DNA of 64,000 nt from Gemmatimonadota bacterium (GCA_022823145.1 JAJDXS010000058.1:34908-98907), one strand, 5' to 3'. Positions 8,355 to 16,751 are shown, numbered from the stretch's first letter. Program-made: numbers and translations. Notes: generated by a model not told the origin, from the letters alone.

Positions 8355-9377
8355 ATGAACCGATATGACGACATCGCACGAGGTTTGGAACAGGCGCGGG
8401 AATTCTCCAGATCCTTGCGCTTGCTTGACTCGAAAGAAGTAGCCCGGCAATTGGAGGCCATCAGCAGCAGCTGGCAGCGCATGACCGACTACGCTACAGC
8501 TTCATCCGGCCTGATCGACCGTATCCATGCGCATTCCGCAGGGAGCGCTAGCGCTATGCGGGACCGACTCGCTCAGCTGCAGATTCCAGAGTCGATGTTG
8601 AGGGCGATGGCCAGTAGGTTGACCGTCGCCGCACGCCTGTATGAAGAGATCGATTTCCAGTTGATGGGAGAGTCTGTCGGGTTGGCTCGAGTCGAGCTCC
8701 AGAATCTCCAAACGTCTTTCCGTCGCATGACGGCTGGGTACGCGAAGATCGCCGAGTCGGTGACAAGCCCTTCCGACATCGCACACCTGCCTAGCTTCGC
8801 GTTGCCCGACGCTACACGGGAGCTATTCGTGACGGGGCACGCTGCGAAGGTGCTCCGCATCTCCGAGAAGGCGGAACCAGAGCAGGATCCGTCAGAGCTT
8901 CAGTTGGTTGCTGAAATCGAAGACGAGACTTCCGAGTGTATTGCACTTCTAGAAGCTGTCGATCCCGGTCTGGCGAGGCCGTACTTGGGTGCTCGCCATG
9001 CCTTGCGTGGGGCAAACCCCGATCGGGGGCGTCACGTTCTCGCATCCCTCCGCGAGCTATGGAATCATCTGCTTCGGCGCATCGCTCCCGACGAAGAGGT
9101 CCTGGAATGGGTTCTCAAAGAGGACGACGAGCTTCTCCACAACGGGAAGCCAACTAGGAGAGCCCGCATTCTCTTCGTCTGCCGGGACCTGAACCACGGG
9201 CCGCTGTCCGAATTCGTCGCTCAAGATGCTCAGGCCTTGGTAGCACTCTTCAACCTGCTGAACCGCATGCATCAGCTTGAGCCGAGTGCGTCGGACGCTC
9301 AGTTGCGGGCAGTGCTGCTCCGGACGGATTCGTGGCTCACATACATCCTTCAGATCTGGAACGAAACGCAGGGGTGA
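8355..9377 (+). CDS. Helical protein, possibly a pPIWI-associated nuclease-family protein
   Basis: The product has 340 residues, mostly alpha-helical, with no signal peptide or membrane segment. The N-terminal 200 residues contain heptad-like helices (ARGLEQAREFSRSLRLLDSK, EDETSECIALLEAVDPG). The C-terminal domain has RHVLASLRELWNHLLRRIAP, then ELLHNGKPTRRARILFVCR and PLSEFVAQDAQALVALFNLL. That order of motifs recalls the predicted pPIWI-associating nuclease families, which are found next to prokaryotic Argonaute-like genes and in other defence contexts. No PIWI gene is visible in this window, so the link is tentative. It is transcribed divergently from the PD-(D/E)XK-like gene across about 257 bases, which suggests shared control. 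The weak start has no strong ribosome site. Confidence 0.5.
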   Translation: MNRYDDIARGLEQAREFSRSLRLLDSKEVARQLEAISSSWQRMTDYATASSGLIDRIHAHSAGSASAMRDRLAQLQIPESMLRAMASRLTVAARLYEEIDFQLMGESVGLARVELQNLQTSFRRMTAGYAKIAESVTSPSDIAHLPSFALPDATRELFVTGHAAKVLRISEKAEPEQDPSELQLVAEIEDETSECIALLEAVDPGLARPYLGARHALRGANPDRGRHVLASLRELWNHLLRRIAPDEEVLEWVLKEDDELLHNGKPTRRARILFVCRDLNHGPLSEFVAQDAQALVALFNLLNRMHQLEPSASDAQLRAVLLRTDSWLTYILQIWNETQG

Positions 9378-9407
9378 GTTGCCTTCACGGGCTTGCGTGC
9401 CCCCCCC

Positions 9408-11837
9408 TCAACTCACCGGCCTCCCCCGCGGCCTGAGCACAAACAGCCCCTCGCCCCAGCTCGACACCACCACCACCCCGCTCTCAAAGAACGGGTAGTT
9501 GCTCCACGCCCCCCCGAACGCCGGCAACCCCGCATCATCCGGCACCGTATCAAAGAACCCGATCTCCACAGGATTCTCGACATCGCTGATGTCCAGGACC
9601 CTCAATCCACTCATCAGATTCGCCTGGTAGAGACGGTTGCCACGGATGTACTGGTTGTGGTCGATGGTTCCCGTTTCGGCGAAGTGCTCCTTGAGCAGCA
9701 GGGGGTCGTCCAGGTCGGCCACGTCCCAGATGAGTGTGCGGGTGCGGTCGACGCCGCCCTGCGCCTCGTCGGCTTCGTCGCCCATGAAGAAATGGCGCTG
9801 GTCCTCGGTCAGCCAGCCCTGGTGCGCGTAGGCGACGTTGGGGTACTCGCCGCGGGCGATGGCGACAGGGTTGTCGCGGTCGGTCACGTCGGCGATGCTG
9901 AGCGCGGTCTCGTTGGCGCCGAAGCAGATCTCGCGGCCCTGGTAGTCCTCGTCGGGGCCCCGGTAGATGACGCACTGGGCGTCGTGGGAGTAGCCGGTGC
10001 GCTGGCGTCCGGTAGTGGCGTCGGAGAAGCAGCCCAGGAAGACGGGCTCGGCGGGCGTGCGCACGTCGATCATGTGCAGGCCGCCGCCGCAGGTCTGGCC
10101 GCCCATGCTGCTGCCGACCGCGTAGGCCATCCCCGTCTCCTCGTTGATGACGATGTTGTGGGCGCTGGCGATGCCGTCGTAGCGCGCGGTCTCGGCGAAG
10201 GTTACCGGCGGGCCCGTGGCGTCCCGAAGTTGCGTGAGGTCGAAGATCTGCACGCCGTGCGCCCCGGCGCCGTCCGCCACGATGAACGCGTGGTCCGCAT
10301 ACACCTTGATGTCGCGCCACAGGTTCTCGGTGGCCCCCTCGGTCAGCGGCAGCTCGCCGGCGTACCGCGGGTTCGCGGCGTCGCTGACGTCGACGAAGGC
10401 CGTGGCGTCCGAGCGCCCCACCAGCGCCCAGTCCCGGCCGGTCACGGGATCCGTCCAGCCCCAGATGTCGTTGAGGATCGTGCCCGGATCGGCTCCCAGC
10501 GACGCCAGCGGCACAAACGCGACCAGATCGACCTGCGAGCAGTCGAAGGGCCCGGTGGCGCCATCGGTGCAGGGGGCCTCCTCGCCCGTCACTGCAGTGA
10601 GTGTTCGAGTGGATTCTCTGAGGGTTGAGCCCTCGGCCCAGCCACCGTCCCCGCGCTCGAACACGACGGCCGCACCCAGCCGCATGTCAGCGTTCGAGGC
10701 GGCCACGACGGCAACATCCTCACGCAGGGCGACATGCGAGCCAAACAGAGCGCCGCGGGAGAATCCGGGCGCCGGGATGGTGGATTGGGGATCGAGGGTG
10801 ATGGTGCCCGGCCCGCCTGCCTCCGCAACCCGGTAGACCTGCGCGCCGCCCGCCCCCTGGCTCACCCCGCTCGCGCCCACCCACGCGCTGCGGCCGTCGA
10901 AGGCCACCGCCGAACCGTAGCCTGCCGGGCCTAACTCGGGGAAGGAGAGGCGAGCCGACTGCTGCCACTCACCATCGCCGTTCCGGGTGAAGAGGACCGC
11001 TGCGCCCGCTCCTTCGTCCGCGCCGGGTGCCCCGACCAGCACGGAAGTGCCCGAGGCGGCGAGGCTCGTACCGAAGGCGTCGCCGCCGCGGCCGTCGGGG
11101 AGCGCCAGGATCGTGGTGGGAGAAGGGCCGGTGGCCGGAAAGCCGGCGTCGAAGGCGTAGGCCGCCCCGCGGTCGCCGCGCGTCCCGGGCGCGCCAACGT
11201 AGACGAGGTCGCCCGTCAACGAGAGCGCTGCGCCGAAACGGTCGATGGCGGAGACGACGGGGGATGCGAGGAGAGTGGCGGCTCCGCCGGCCGGGGAAAA
11301 CCGCAGGATCGCTCCAGGGCCCACCTCCGATGGCGCCCCGAGATAGACGGCGTCACCCGACAGTGCGACGGAGGCTCCCGCGCCCCGGATCTCCCGATCG
11401 GCTGGAGGCACGAACTCGGCCGTCTGCGTCCACTCGCCATCGTTGCCGCGCTCGAAGATGTAGGCTCCACCGATGCCATCGGCCCGCCCCGGCGATCCCA
11501 CCAGCAGCCGGTCGCCGTCAACCGCCAGCGCCGCCCCGAACTCGTCGCCGATCTCGACATCGTCGCCGGTGATGATGTAGGCGAAATCCCACCCGTCATC
11601 GGCGCGCTCGAAGACGTAGATTCTGCCGGGCGAAGGATAGATCGCACCCGCTACGCCGCCACCCGTGCGCCCCACGAAAATCTCGTCCTCGCCGATGGCG
11701 ATCGCGGCACCGAAGCCGGCAGCGGCCCAGAGGGATTCGAGGCCGGGCGAACGGGATTGGGCGCTGAGAGGCGGGTGTAACAGGAGTCCGAACACCAGCG
11801 ACACGCTGGCGACGATTGCCTTGGCACGGAACTTCAT
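9408..11837 (-). CDS. Exported choice-of-anchor-B family protein with FG-GAP and LVIVD repeats
   Basis: The product has 809 residues and starts with a clear signal peptide (MKFRAKAIVASVSLVFGLLL, cut near LSAQS). The first half is built of FG-GAP beta-propeller repeats such as FGAALAVDGDRLLVGSPGRA and FGTSLAASGTSVLVGAPGAD. From about residue 430 come LVIVD-type repeats: IWGWTDPVTGRDWALVGRSD, ATAFVDVSDAANPRYAGELP, then GLRVLDISDVENPVEIGFFD. The combination is that of the choice-of-anchor-B family, which is large, surface-exposed and of unknown ligand. No C-terminal sorting helix is obvious, and the protein stops at FVLRPRGRPVS. It is convergent with the 8355 gene, and a phased AT-rich repeat lies in its upstream region. 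Confidence 0.85.
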   Translation of the reverse strand: MKFRAKAIVASVSLVFGLLLHPPLSAQSRSPGLESLWAAAGFGAAIAIGEDEIFVGRTGGGVAGAIYPSPGRIYVFERADDGWDFAYIITGDDVEIGDEFGAALAVDGDRLLVGSPGRADGIGGAYIFERGNDGEWTQTAEFVPPADREIRGAGASVALSGDAVYLGAPSEVGPGAILRFSPAGGAATLLASPVVSAIDRFGAALSLTGDLVYVGAPGTRGDRGAAYAFDAGFPATGPSPTTILALPDGRGGDAFGTSLAASGTSVLVGAPGADEGAGAAVLFTRNGDGEWQQSARLSFPELGPAGYGSAVAFDGRSAWVGASGVSQGAGGAQVYRVAEAGGPGTITLDPQSTIPAPGFSRGALFGSHVALREDVAVVAASNADMRLGAAVVFERGDGGWAEGSTLRESTRTLTAVTGEEAPCTDGATGPFDCSQVDLVAFVPLASLGADPGTILNDIWGWTDPVTGRDWALVGRSDATAFVDVSDAANPRYAGELPLTEGATENLWRDIKVYADHAFIVADGAGAHGVQIFDLTQLRDATGPPVTFAETARYDGIASAHNIVINEETGMAYAVGSSMGGQTCGGGLHMIDVRTPAEPVFLGCFSDATTGRQRTGYSHDAQCVIYRGPDEDYQGREICFGANETALSIADVTDRDNPVAIARGEYPNVAYAHQGWLTEDQRHFFMGDEADEAQGGVDRTRTLIWDVADLDDPLLLKEHFAETGTIDHNQYIRGNRLYQANLMSGLRVLDISDVENPVEIGFFDTVPDDAGLPAFGGAWSNYPFFESGVVVVSSWGEGLFVLRPRGRPVS

Positions 11838-11903
11838 GGTTGTCCTCCTCCTTCGAGATCGTGTCTGTAGTCACCAAGATCCGTCCTCCGGGGCGTATGG
11901 CGC

Positions 11904-11945
11904 AATGTAAAATACACATTACATATTGTCATCTACACATTACAT
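11904..11945. repeat. Two direct copies of a TACACATTACAT motif, 21 bp apart
   Basis: TACACATTACAT occurs at 11913-11924 and again at 11934-11945, start to start 21 bases, which is two helical turns. The first copy is preceded by AATGTAAAA, so AATGT and ACATT also form an inverted pair. The block is strikingly AT-rich for this genome and lies about 65-110 bases upstream of the start of the choice-of-anchor-B gene. A nearly identical two-copy block with the same 21-base phase is at 21552-21583. A regulator-binding site is the simplest reading. Confidence 0.7.
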
Positions 11946-11994
11946 TCGTGCATCGTTGAAGGTGCCTTTCCCGGGTGCGACGGATCGCACTCGC

Positions 11995-12595
11995 CTAATC
12001 CATCCATGAGAGACCGGCAGAGGCCATCGGCTTGCCCCACACAACCGAGCCCGCCACCTCTCCCAGCAACCGCCCATCCTCCATTCTCACCGATCCCTCT
12101 TTGACCTGCTCCGAGATCCTTTCCCTCACAGCGCCGTCGAAGTCGGCAGCCTGATCCCGCGGCATCCGATCCCTGGAGAATCCGTTCTGCGAGTGCCGTC
12201 GCTCTACGTACTCGTCTACCGTCGGCGTCCACGGGACCGGGCCTGTCACCTCCTGGCCGAGACGCTCGAACAGGCCCGCCTGCTCAAGCGCCGGCGCGCA
12301 GATCCAGCGGATGCGTGGGTCGTTGCCCCCGGGAAGCGCACGTGCAGCTCTGATCATTCCGCGCGAGAAGTCGACCGCGTCCACACGGTCGCAATCCGGC
12401 GCGAGCCCACGCGCGATGTCGCCGGGTCCGGTGCCGGCGTCCAGCAACGACCTCGGCCGGTCCACGATCAGCCTGCGGAGGACCTCGAACGTGCCTGGGC
12501 GGATGCGGTGGGCGGTGCCGATAGGCGGCCACCACGCTCGGATCCCTGAAGGTCTCGGCAAACTCGACACTCCGGCAGGCGGGCCGGGTCACCAT
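11995..12595 (-). pseudogene. Class I SAM-dependent methyltransferase, frameshifted and internally deleted
   Basis: Translation from the ATG at 12595 gives the expected N-terminus (VEFAETFRDPSVVAAYRHRP). The frame is then lost at a CCCAGGC stretch around 12494-12500. Removing one base there joins it to GTFEVLRRLIVDRP and the SAM-binding motif LLDAGTGPGDIARG. A second lesion follows: the text jumps from RIRWICAPA to LFERLGQEVTGPVPW, where family members carry roughly 70 more residues of the Rossmann core. The total span is 601 bases, one more than a multiple of three. Family members methylate small molecules. This copy should be inactive, because the deletion would remain even if the frameshift were a sequencing error. 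Confidence 0.8.
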
Positions 12596-12743
12596 GTCCC
12601 CGTTTCCTTTGCGATGCCGCTGCCGGGCAACTTGCCGCGGGGCTTCCTGAACAACATCCTCAATCCCCGCCAGCGGTCTTGCTGGCCGACCATGTGGGCG
12701 CCCGCTCCGGTTGGCGTGGGCGGGCTGATCGAAGGAAGGTATC

Positions 12744-13682
12744 ATGGCGATCCCGGACGATACGACACGCCGCGACTTCCTACTGCGGATGGCGGGCGTC
12801 GGAGCGGTCCTGGCAACCCCGCGCGCCGTGCCTGGTGAACGGCCGCAACAGCAGGCGACGCTCCCCACCCGGCACATCCCCGGCACCGACGGGACCCTGC
12901 CGATCGTCGGCTTCGGCTCGTCGAAGCCCGTGCTCGAGATCCCGACCGAGGGAACCGAGCCAGTGGCGGCTGTGATCCGCGTGCTGCTGGAACACGGGGG
13001 GCGGGTCGTCGACACCTCGCCGCGCACGCCGGAGATCGACGCCGAGTTCGGCCGGGTCCTGACGGCGCCGGAGTTCCAGGGCCGCCTCTTCGTCGCGACC
13101 AAGATCAACACGGACGGGAGGATCGCGGGGATCACGCAAATGCGGCAGAACCAGCGGCTGGTGGGACGGCGGACGCTGGACCTGCTTCAGGTCGAGAGCA
13201 TGCGCGATCTGGACGTGCACTGGCCGAGCGTGCTGCGGTGGAAGGACTCGGGCGAGGCGCGCTACATCGGCGTCACGGTGTCGAGCAACGGCCAGCACGA
13301 CGACTTCGAGGCGGTGATGAGGTCCGAGCCCCTCGACTTCGTGCAGATCAACTATTCGGTCATGGAGCCGGGTGCGGAGGATCGGCTGCTGCCGCTCGCG
13401 CAGGACCTCGGGATGGCCGTGCTCATCAACCGCCCGTTCATGAACGGGAGCTACTTCGGGCGGGTGAGCGGGCGGACGCTGCCCGACTGGGCGGCCGAGT
13501 TCGACTGCACGACCTGGGCGCAGTTCTCGCTCAAGTACATCCTCGCGCATCCCGCGGTCACGTGCGCGCTCACCGAGACGACCAATCCCGAGCACATGGC
13601 GGACAACATCGGGGCCGGGTTCGGCCGCTTGCCGGACGAGGCGACGAAGCGGCGCATGCGGGAGCTGGTTCGGGATTTCTGA
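12744..13682 (+). CDS. Tat-exported aldo/keto-reductase-fold protein with altered catalytic residues
   Basis: The product has 312 residues. GAAGGAAGG just before the ATG at 12744 fixes the start. The N-terminus is a twin-arginine signal (TTRRDFLLRMAGVGAVLAT). The rest follows the aldo/keto reductase barrel: LPIVGFGSSKP, RVVDTSPRTPEIDAEFGRVL, LFVATKI, DLLQVESMRDLD, then ARYIGVTVSS and FVQINYSV. The catalytic Lys (VATKI) is present. The usual Tyr of the 'DTA..YG.sE' loop is not at its place, and the His that normally follows 'DllQvH' reads as Glu. It may therefore bind cofactor or ligand without classical reductase chemistry, or use another substrate class. It stands alone between a pseudogene and hicAB. 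Confidence 0.8.
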   Translation: MAIPDDTTRRDFLLRMAGVGAVLATPRAVPGERPQQQATLPTRHIPGTDGTLPIVGFGSSKPVLEIPTEGTEPVAAVIRVLLEHGGRVVDTSPRTPEIDAEFGRVLTAPEFQGRLFVATKINTDGRIAGITQMRQNQRLVGRRTLDLLQVESMRDLDVHWPSVLRWKDSGEARYIGVTVSSNGQHDDFEAVMRSEPLDFVQINYSVMEPGAEDRLLPLAQDLGMAVLINRPFMNGSYFGRVSGRTLPDWAAEFDCTTWAQFSLKYILAHPAVTCALTETTNPEHMADNIGAGFGRLPDEATKRRMRELVRDF

Positions 13683-13704
13683 GGGATTGCATGGTACGAT
13701 GTGA

Positions 13705-13721
13705 GTGTGTATTATACACAC
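13705..13721. promoter_or_regulatory. Palindromic operator immediately upstream of hicA
   Basis: GTGTGTA, then TTA, then TACACAC form a perfect 7-base inverted repeat that ends one base before the hicA ATG. The centre also reads TATTAT, which could double as a -10 element. HicB-type antitoxins with a ribbon-helix-helix tail repress their own operon at such palindromes. With the operator this close to the ATG, transcripts would be leaderless or nearly so. Confidence 0.65.
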
Positions 13722-13722
13722 C

Positions 13723-13917
13723 ATGTCGAGCCGACAGATCATTCGACGGCTGCTGGAGGATGGCTGGTCACTTCGGAGCACCCGCGGGAGCCACCATCAA
13801 TTCGTTCACCCTGACAAGCCCGGCCGAGTGACGGTAAAGCATCCCAGCAAGGACATCCCCATCGGGACGCTTCGCAGCATCTACCGGCAGGCCGACTGGG
13901 AATGGGAGAATCGCTGA
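13723..13917 (+). CDS. hicA: HicA family toxin (mRNA interferase)
   Basis: 64 residues from ATG 13723: MSSRQIIRRLLEDGWSLRST, then RGSHHQFVHPDKPGRVTVKH and a short tail. This is the dsRBD-like HicA fold. The catalytic His sits in GSHHQF, and the conserved 'vtVp.H..kdi..GTLrsIlrqa' end is present as VKHPSKDIPIGTLRSIYRQA. The length is typical for the family. A GTG at 13705 would add six residues but lies inside the operator. No ribosome site is visible, in line with a leaderless message. The stop overlaps the ATG of hicB (TGATG), so toxin and antitoxin are translationally coupled. Confidence 0.93.
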   Translation: MSSRQIIRRLLEDGWSLRSTRGSHHQFVHPDKPGRVTVKHPSKDIPIGTLRSIYRQADWEWENR

Positions 13918-14420
13918 TGCGCTTTCCAATCGTGATTCACAAGGACGCCAACAGCGGATACGGAGTCACCGTGCCCGATCTGCCTGGTTGTTTTTCGGCT
14001 GGCGATACTCTTGACGAGGCGATCGAGTCCGCCCACGAAGCAATCGCCTGCCATATCGAAGGATTACTGATGGACGGCGAACCGATCCCTGCCAGGGCCT
14101 CGCTCGAAGTCCATCAGGTCAAGGACGACTTTCGCGAGGGCGTCTGGGCGATTGTCGCGGTGGATGTGTCGAAACTCTCCAGCAAGACCACGCGGATCAA
14201 CGTCACCTTGCCTGAGCGGGTGCTGGCGATTGTGGACCGGGCGGCGGTGCGCGAAGGGCAATCGCGCTCGGGACTGCTGGCCCAGGCGGCGCTGAGCTAC
14301 ATCCGACGCCGGGCGGAGAGCGATCTTCCCTTGCTCCTGACGGATGAGCCCGTATCAGGTTCTTCGTACCAGGCAGGCTCCCCGCGTCCGGGCCGTCGCC
14401 GCTTCACTGGCGGCGAATAG
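13917..14420 (+). CDS. hicB: HicB family antitoxin with C-terminal DNA-binding domain
   Basis: About 167 residues. The partial RNase H-like HicB domain occupies residues 1-70: FPIVIHKDANSGYGVTVPDL, then PGCFSAGDTLDEAIESAHEA. The C-terminal part is a ribbon-helix-helix: TTRINVTLPERVLAIVDRAA, then GQSRSGLLAQAALSYIRR. It should neutralise HicA and repress the promoter at the 13705 palindrome. I take the ATG at 13917 that overlaps the hicA stop, with GGGAGAA 8-14 bases upstream. An in-frame ATG at 13902 is also possible. The protein is longer than minimal HicB proteins because of a 30-residue tail rich in Ser, Gly and Arg. Confidence 0.92.
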   Translation: MRFPIVIHKDANSGYGVTVPDLPGCFSAGDTLDEAIESAHEAIACHIEGLLMDGEPIPARASLEVHQVKDDFREGVWAIVAVDVSKLSSKTTRINVTLPERVLAIVDRAAVREGQSRSGLLAQAALSYIRRRAESDLPLLLTDEPVSGSSYQAGSPRPGRRRFTGGE

Positions 14421-14455
14421 GCTCAGGCCGCATGTATCTGCGAGGAGGACTCTCA

Positions 14456-15484
14456 ATGACTCGTCACACAACCACCGCGCTACTGCTGCTGGCCACCGCC
14501 TGCACACCGGCGTCAGACCAGGCTGCGCGGGGCGCCGACGCACCCGCCCAGCCCGCCACCATCGACAAGGCCAAACTCCACGGCGTGTGGCAGATCATGA
14601 CGGTCAGGAACCTGGAGACCTGCGAGGTCGACTCGATCGCGAACCACCGCACGATCTGGACTCACTACACCGACTCGCACTGGACCTACGTCTGGATGGA
14701 CGCCGGCCGCGAAGGCAGCACCCCCGCCGGGTTCGCCGCGCTCACACCCGAGGCCCGGTACGCCGAGAACCGCGCCAAGATGCTCGACGACCAGGGCGAG
14801 TGGCGCTTCTGGGGCAGCGGCGGCGAGTGGTGGCTCGACGGCGACATGATGGGCTACACCAACGTCGTCTCCATCGAGCCCTACCAGGTCCAGATGGGCG
14901 GCGTGGAGAAGGTCGTCTACGTCAACGACACGGCCTACGCGTACCACACCGTGCCCGCCGACGGCGAGGCGGTCCAGGAGTACACGCACCGCCGGCTCGA
15001 CACGATGGGCGAGTTGGCCGTAACCCGTCAGGGCGACATCGATCCGGCGGACCTGCGGGGCAATTGGCAGATCACGTCGACGCGCAACCTGGCGACAGGA
15101 GAGGTGGATGAGGTCTGGCAGCACCGCACGGCGTGGTTCCACGTCACGGACACCCACTGGACATATGTCTGGATGAAGAAGGGTCGGCCGGTCGTCACTC
15201 CCGGCGAACTCGGGCGCATGGCGCCGGAGGAGCGCGTCACCACCCGTTATGCGCAGATCTGGGACGATCGGAACGAGCCTGTGTTCTGGGCGAGCGGGGG
15301 CACCTACAGCATTGTCGACTCGATGTTCGTGGTCGGCCCGCGCGTCCTGTCGATCGAGCCGTTCTGGATCGGGGTCGAGGGCGAGGAGCCGATCACGCGG
15401 CTCGACCGCGAGGCGTACGTCTACCTGTCACCGCCTCGCGCCGACGGGACGGTCATCGAGACGACGCACCGGCGGATCGACTGA
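14456..15484 (+). CDS. Lipoprotein with two tandem lipocalin-like domains
   Basis: About 342 residues. GAGGAGG at 14442-14448 selects the ATG at 14456. The signal peptide ends in a lipobox (LLLLATACTP), so the mature protein is lipid-anchored. The rest is an internal duplication. LHGVWQIMTVRNLETCEVDS pairs with LRGNWQITSTRNLATGEVDE. HRTIWTHYTDSHWTYVWMDA pairs with HRTAWFHVTDTHWTYVWMKK. VVSIEPYQVQ pairs with VLSIEPFWIG. The units are near residues 45-185 and 200-340. The strand pattern and the start 'lxGxWqi' suggest lipocalin-like barrels. No enzyme motif is visible. It lies 36 bases after hicB and may be read through from it. Confidence 0.7.
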   Translation: MTRHTTTALLLLATACTPASDQAARGADAPAQPATIDKAKLHGVWQIMTVRNLETCEVDSIANHRTIWTHYTDSHWTYVWMDAGREGSTPAGFAALTPEARYAENRAKMLDDQGEWRFWGSGGEWWLDGDMMGYTNVVSIEPYQVQMGGVEKVVYVNDTAYAYHTVPADGEAVQEYTHRRLDTMGELAVTRQGDIDPADLRGNWQITSTRNLATGEVDEVWQHRTAWFHVTDTHWTYVWMKKGRPVVTPGELGRMAPEERVTTRYAQIWDDRNEPVFWASGGTYSIVDSMFVVGPRVLSIEPFWIGVEGEEPITRLDREAYVYLSPPRADGTVIETTHRRID

Positions 15485-15500
15485 GGGGGGGCGGAGCGGC

Positions 15501-16751
15501 TCAGTGGCGGTCTCCCACCACACGATGCACGCTGACAAACTCGACGCCCAGCTCGTCCCGATAGACCCCCGCCAGCAGCCCATCGCGAATCGCCAGCACC
15601 GTCAGGGCGCCGGGAGTCGATACGGGTCCCAGGTAGACGCCGGTCAGGTCGAATACATCCCACGTCGGGGGCTCGCGCGACAGCGGATCGGCCTTGAAGT
15701 GACGTGCCCAGATGGTCCCATCCGGTTCGGTCAGCAGCTGCTCGAACGCGGGCTCGTAGCGGGGGACTTCCATGCGGCCCCCCCATTCCCGCCAGACCGC
15801 CGCGTCGGCACCTGACTGGCCGATCTCGACGAGGCCCTCGATCGCCTGTGTGATGTCTTCCCCTGATACCGGCTGGCGGTCGCGCACGATCCGGTGGCGA
15901 GCCACGAGCGAACCGGCCGCGTCATGGAGCGATACCTGGGCGTCGGGGCCGCTGGCCACCGCGAGCCGGGTGCCATCGATGGCCCGCAGCGGTCGCGGGC
16001 TGAACGGCACGGGCAACATGTGGCGGCCCGTCCAGATCCACCGCTGGCCGAGAATCGTTGCCAGCCGGACCCGATCCTGCCGCACCGGATCGTAGCGCCA
16101 CAGCCCGATCGTGTCGGCCCAGGTGGTCCCGGCGTCGGGCGCCGAAATGGATACCGGGAAGGTGACGAGCCAGGCGCCATCGGCGAACAGGCCCTGAGCC
16201 ACGAACTGCGAACCGCCGAAGGACGGACGCTCCGTAGCGATCAGGTCTCCCTGTTCTCCCACGACGGAGAGGCGAGACAAGGAGCGGTCCCAGATGAGGA
16301 ACGCCCCGTCCTCGCGCCGGCCCAGATACCGCGGACTATGGAACTCTCCCGGACCCTCACCGCTGCCGCCAGCCGACCAGAGGTGGCGGCCGCCTGCATC
16401 GTAGCGGCGCACCTCGGATGTTCCGCCGTCCACGACAATGACGTCGCCGCCGGCCAGCAACGCGACATCCAGAACGCGGAAGAACTTCGAGGCGTCGTCG
16501 TCTTCGTCATCGCCCAGACGGAAGACCGGCTCCAGTTCGACGCGCCATTCCTCTCCCGGCGGCCATGACGCGGACGTGCTTTCCACGATCCCCACACCGG
16601 CGCTGTCGACGTGGATGGCGGTGTCGGGTTCCTGCTGGGCGCACGCCGTCGTGCAGAGCATGAACAGCGCTGGTGCCAGGTGCCCGATCCGCGTCAGGCG
16701 CCGACCCCCCCGACCATCACCTCGTGCCGGTGAGGTCCGCTTCCAGTTCAT
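15501..16751 (-). CDS. 6-bladed beta-propeller protein, probable lipoprotein or periplasmic
   Basis: The product has 416 residues. A basic stretch precedes IGHLAPALFMLCTTACAQQ, a lipobox-like end that would anchor Cys near residue 37. Blade motifs follow: ADTAIHVDSAGVGIVES-type start, VLDVALLAGGDVIVVDGGTS, RHLWSAGGSGEGPGEFHSPR, then DGAFLIWDRSLSRLSVV. The GSGEGPGEF motif is shared with three other propellers here. The start overlaps the end of the preceding M16 gene by 35 bases, so it is translationally coupled and is the last gene of an M16-M16-propeller operon. That context suggests a substrate-capture or scaffold role beside the two peptidase subunits, which is inference. Confidence 0.75.
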   Translation of the reverse strand: MNWKRTSPARGDGRGGRRLTRIGHLAPALFMLCTTACAQQEPDTAIHVDSAGVGIVESTSASWPPGEEWRVELEPVFRLGDDEDDDASKFFRVLDVALLAGGDVIVVDGGTSEVRRYDAGGRHLWSAGGSGEGPGEFHSPRYLGRREDGAFLIWDRSLSRLSVVGEQGDLIATERPSFGGSQFVAQGLFADGAWLVTFPVSISAPDAGTTWADTIGLWRYDPVRQDRVRLATILGQRWIWTGRHMLPVPFSPRPLRAIDGTRLAVASGPDAQVSLHDAAGSLVARHRIVRDRQPVSGEDITQAIEGLVEIGQSGADAAVWREWGGRMEVPRYEPAFEQLLTEPDGTIWARHFKADPLSREPPTWDVFDLTGVYLGPVSTPGALTVLAIRDGLLAGVYRDELGVEFVSVHRVVGDRH

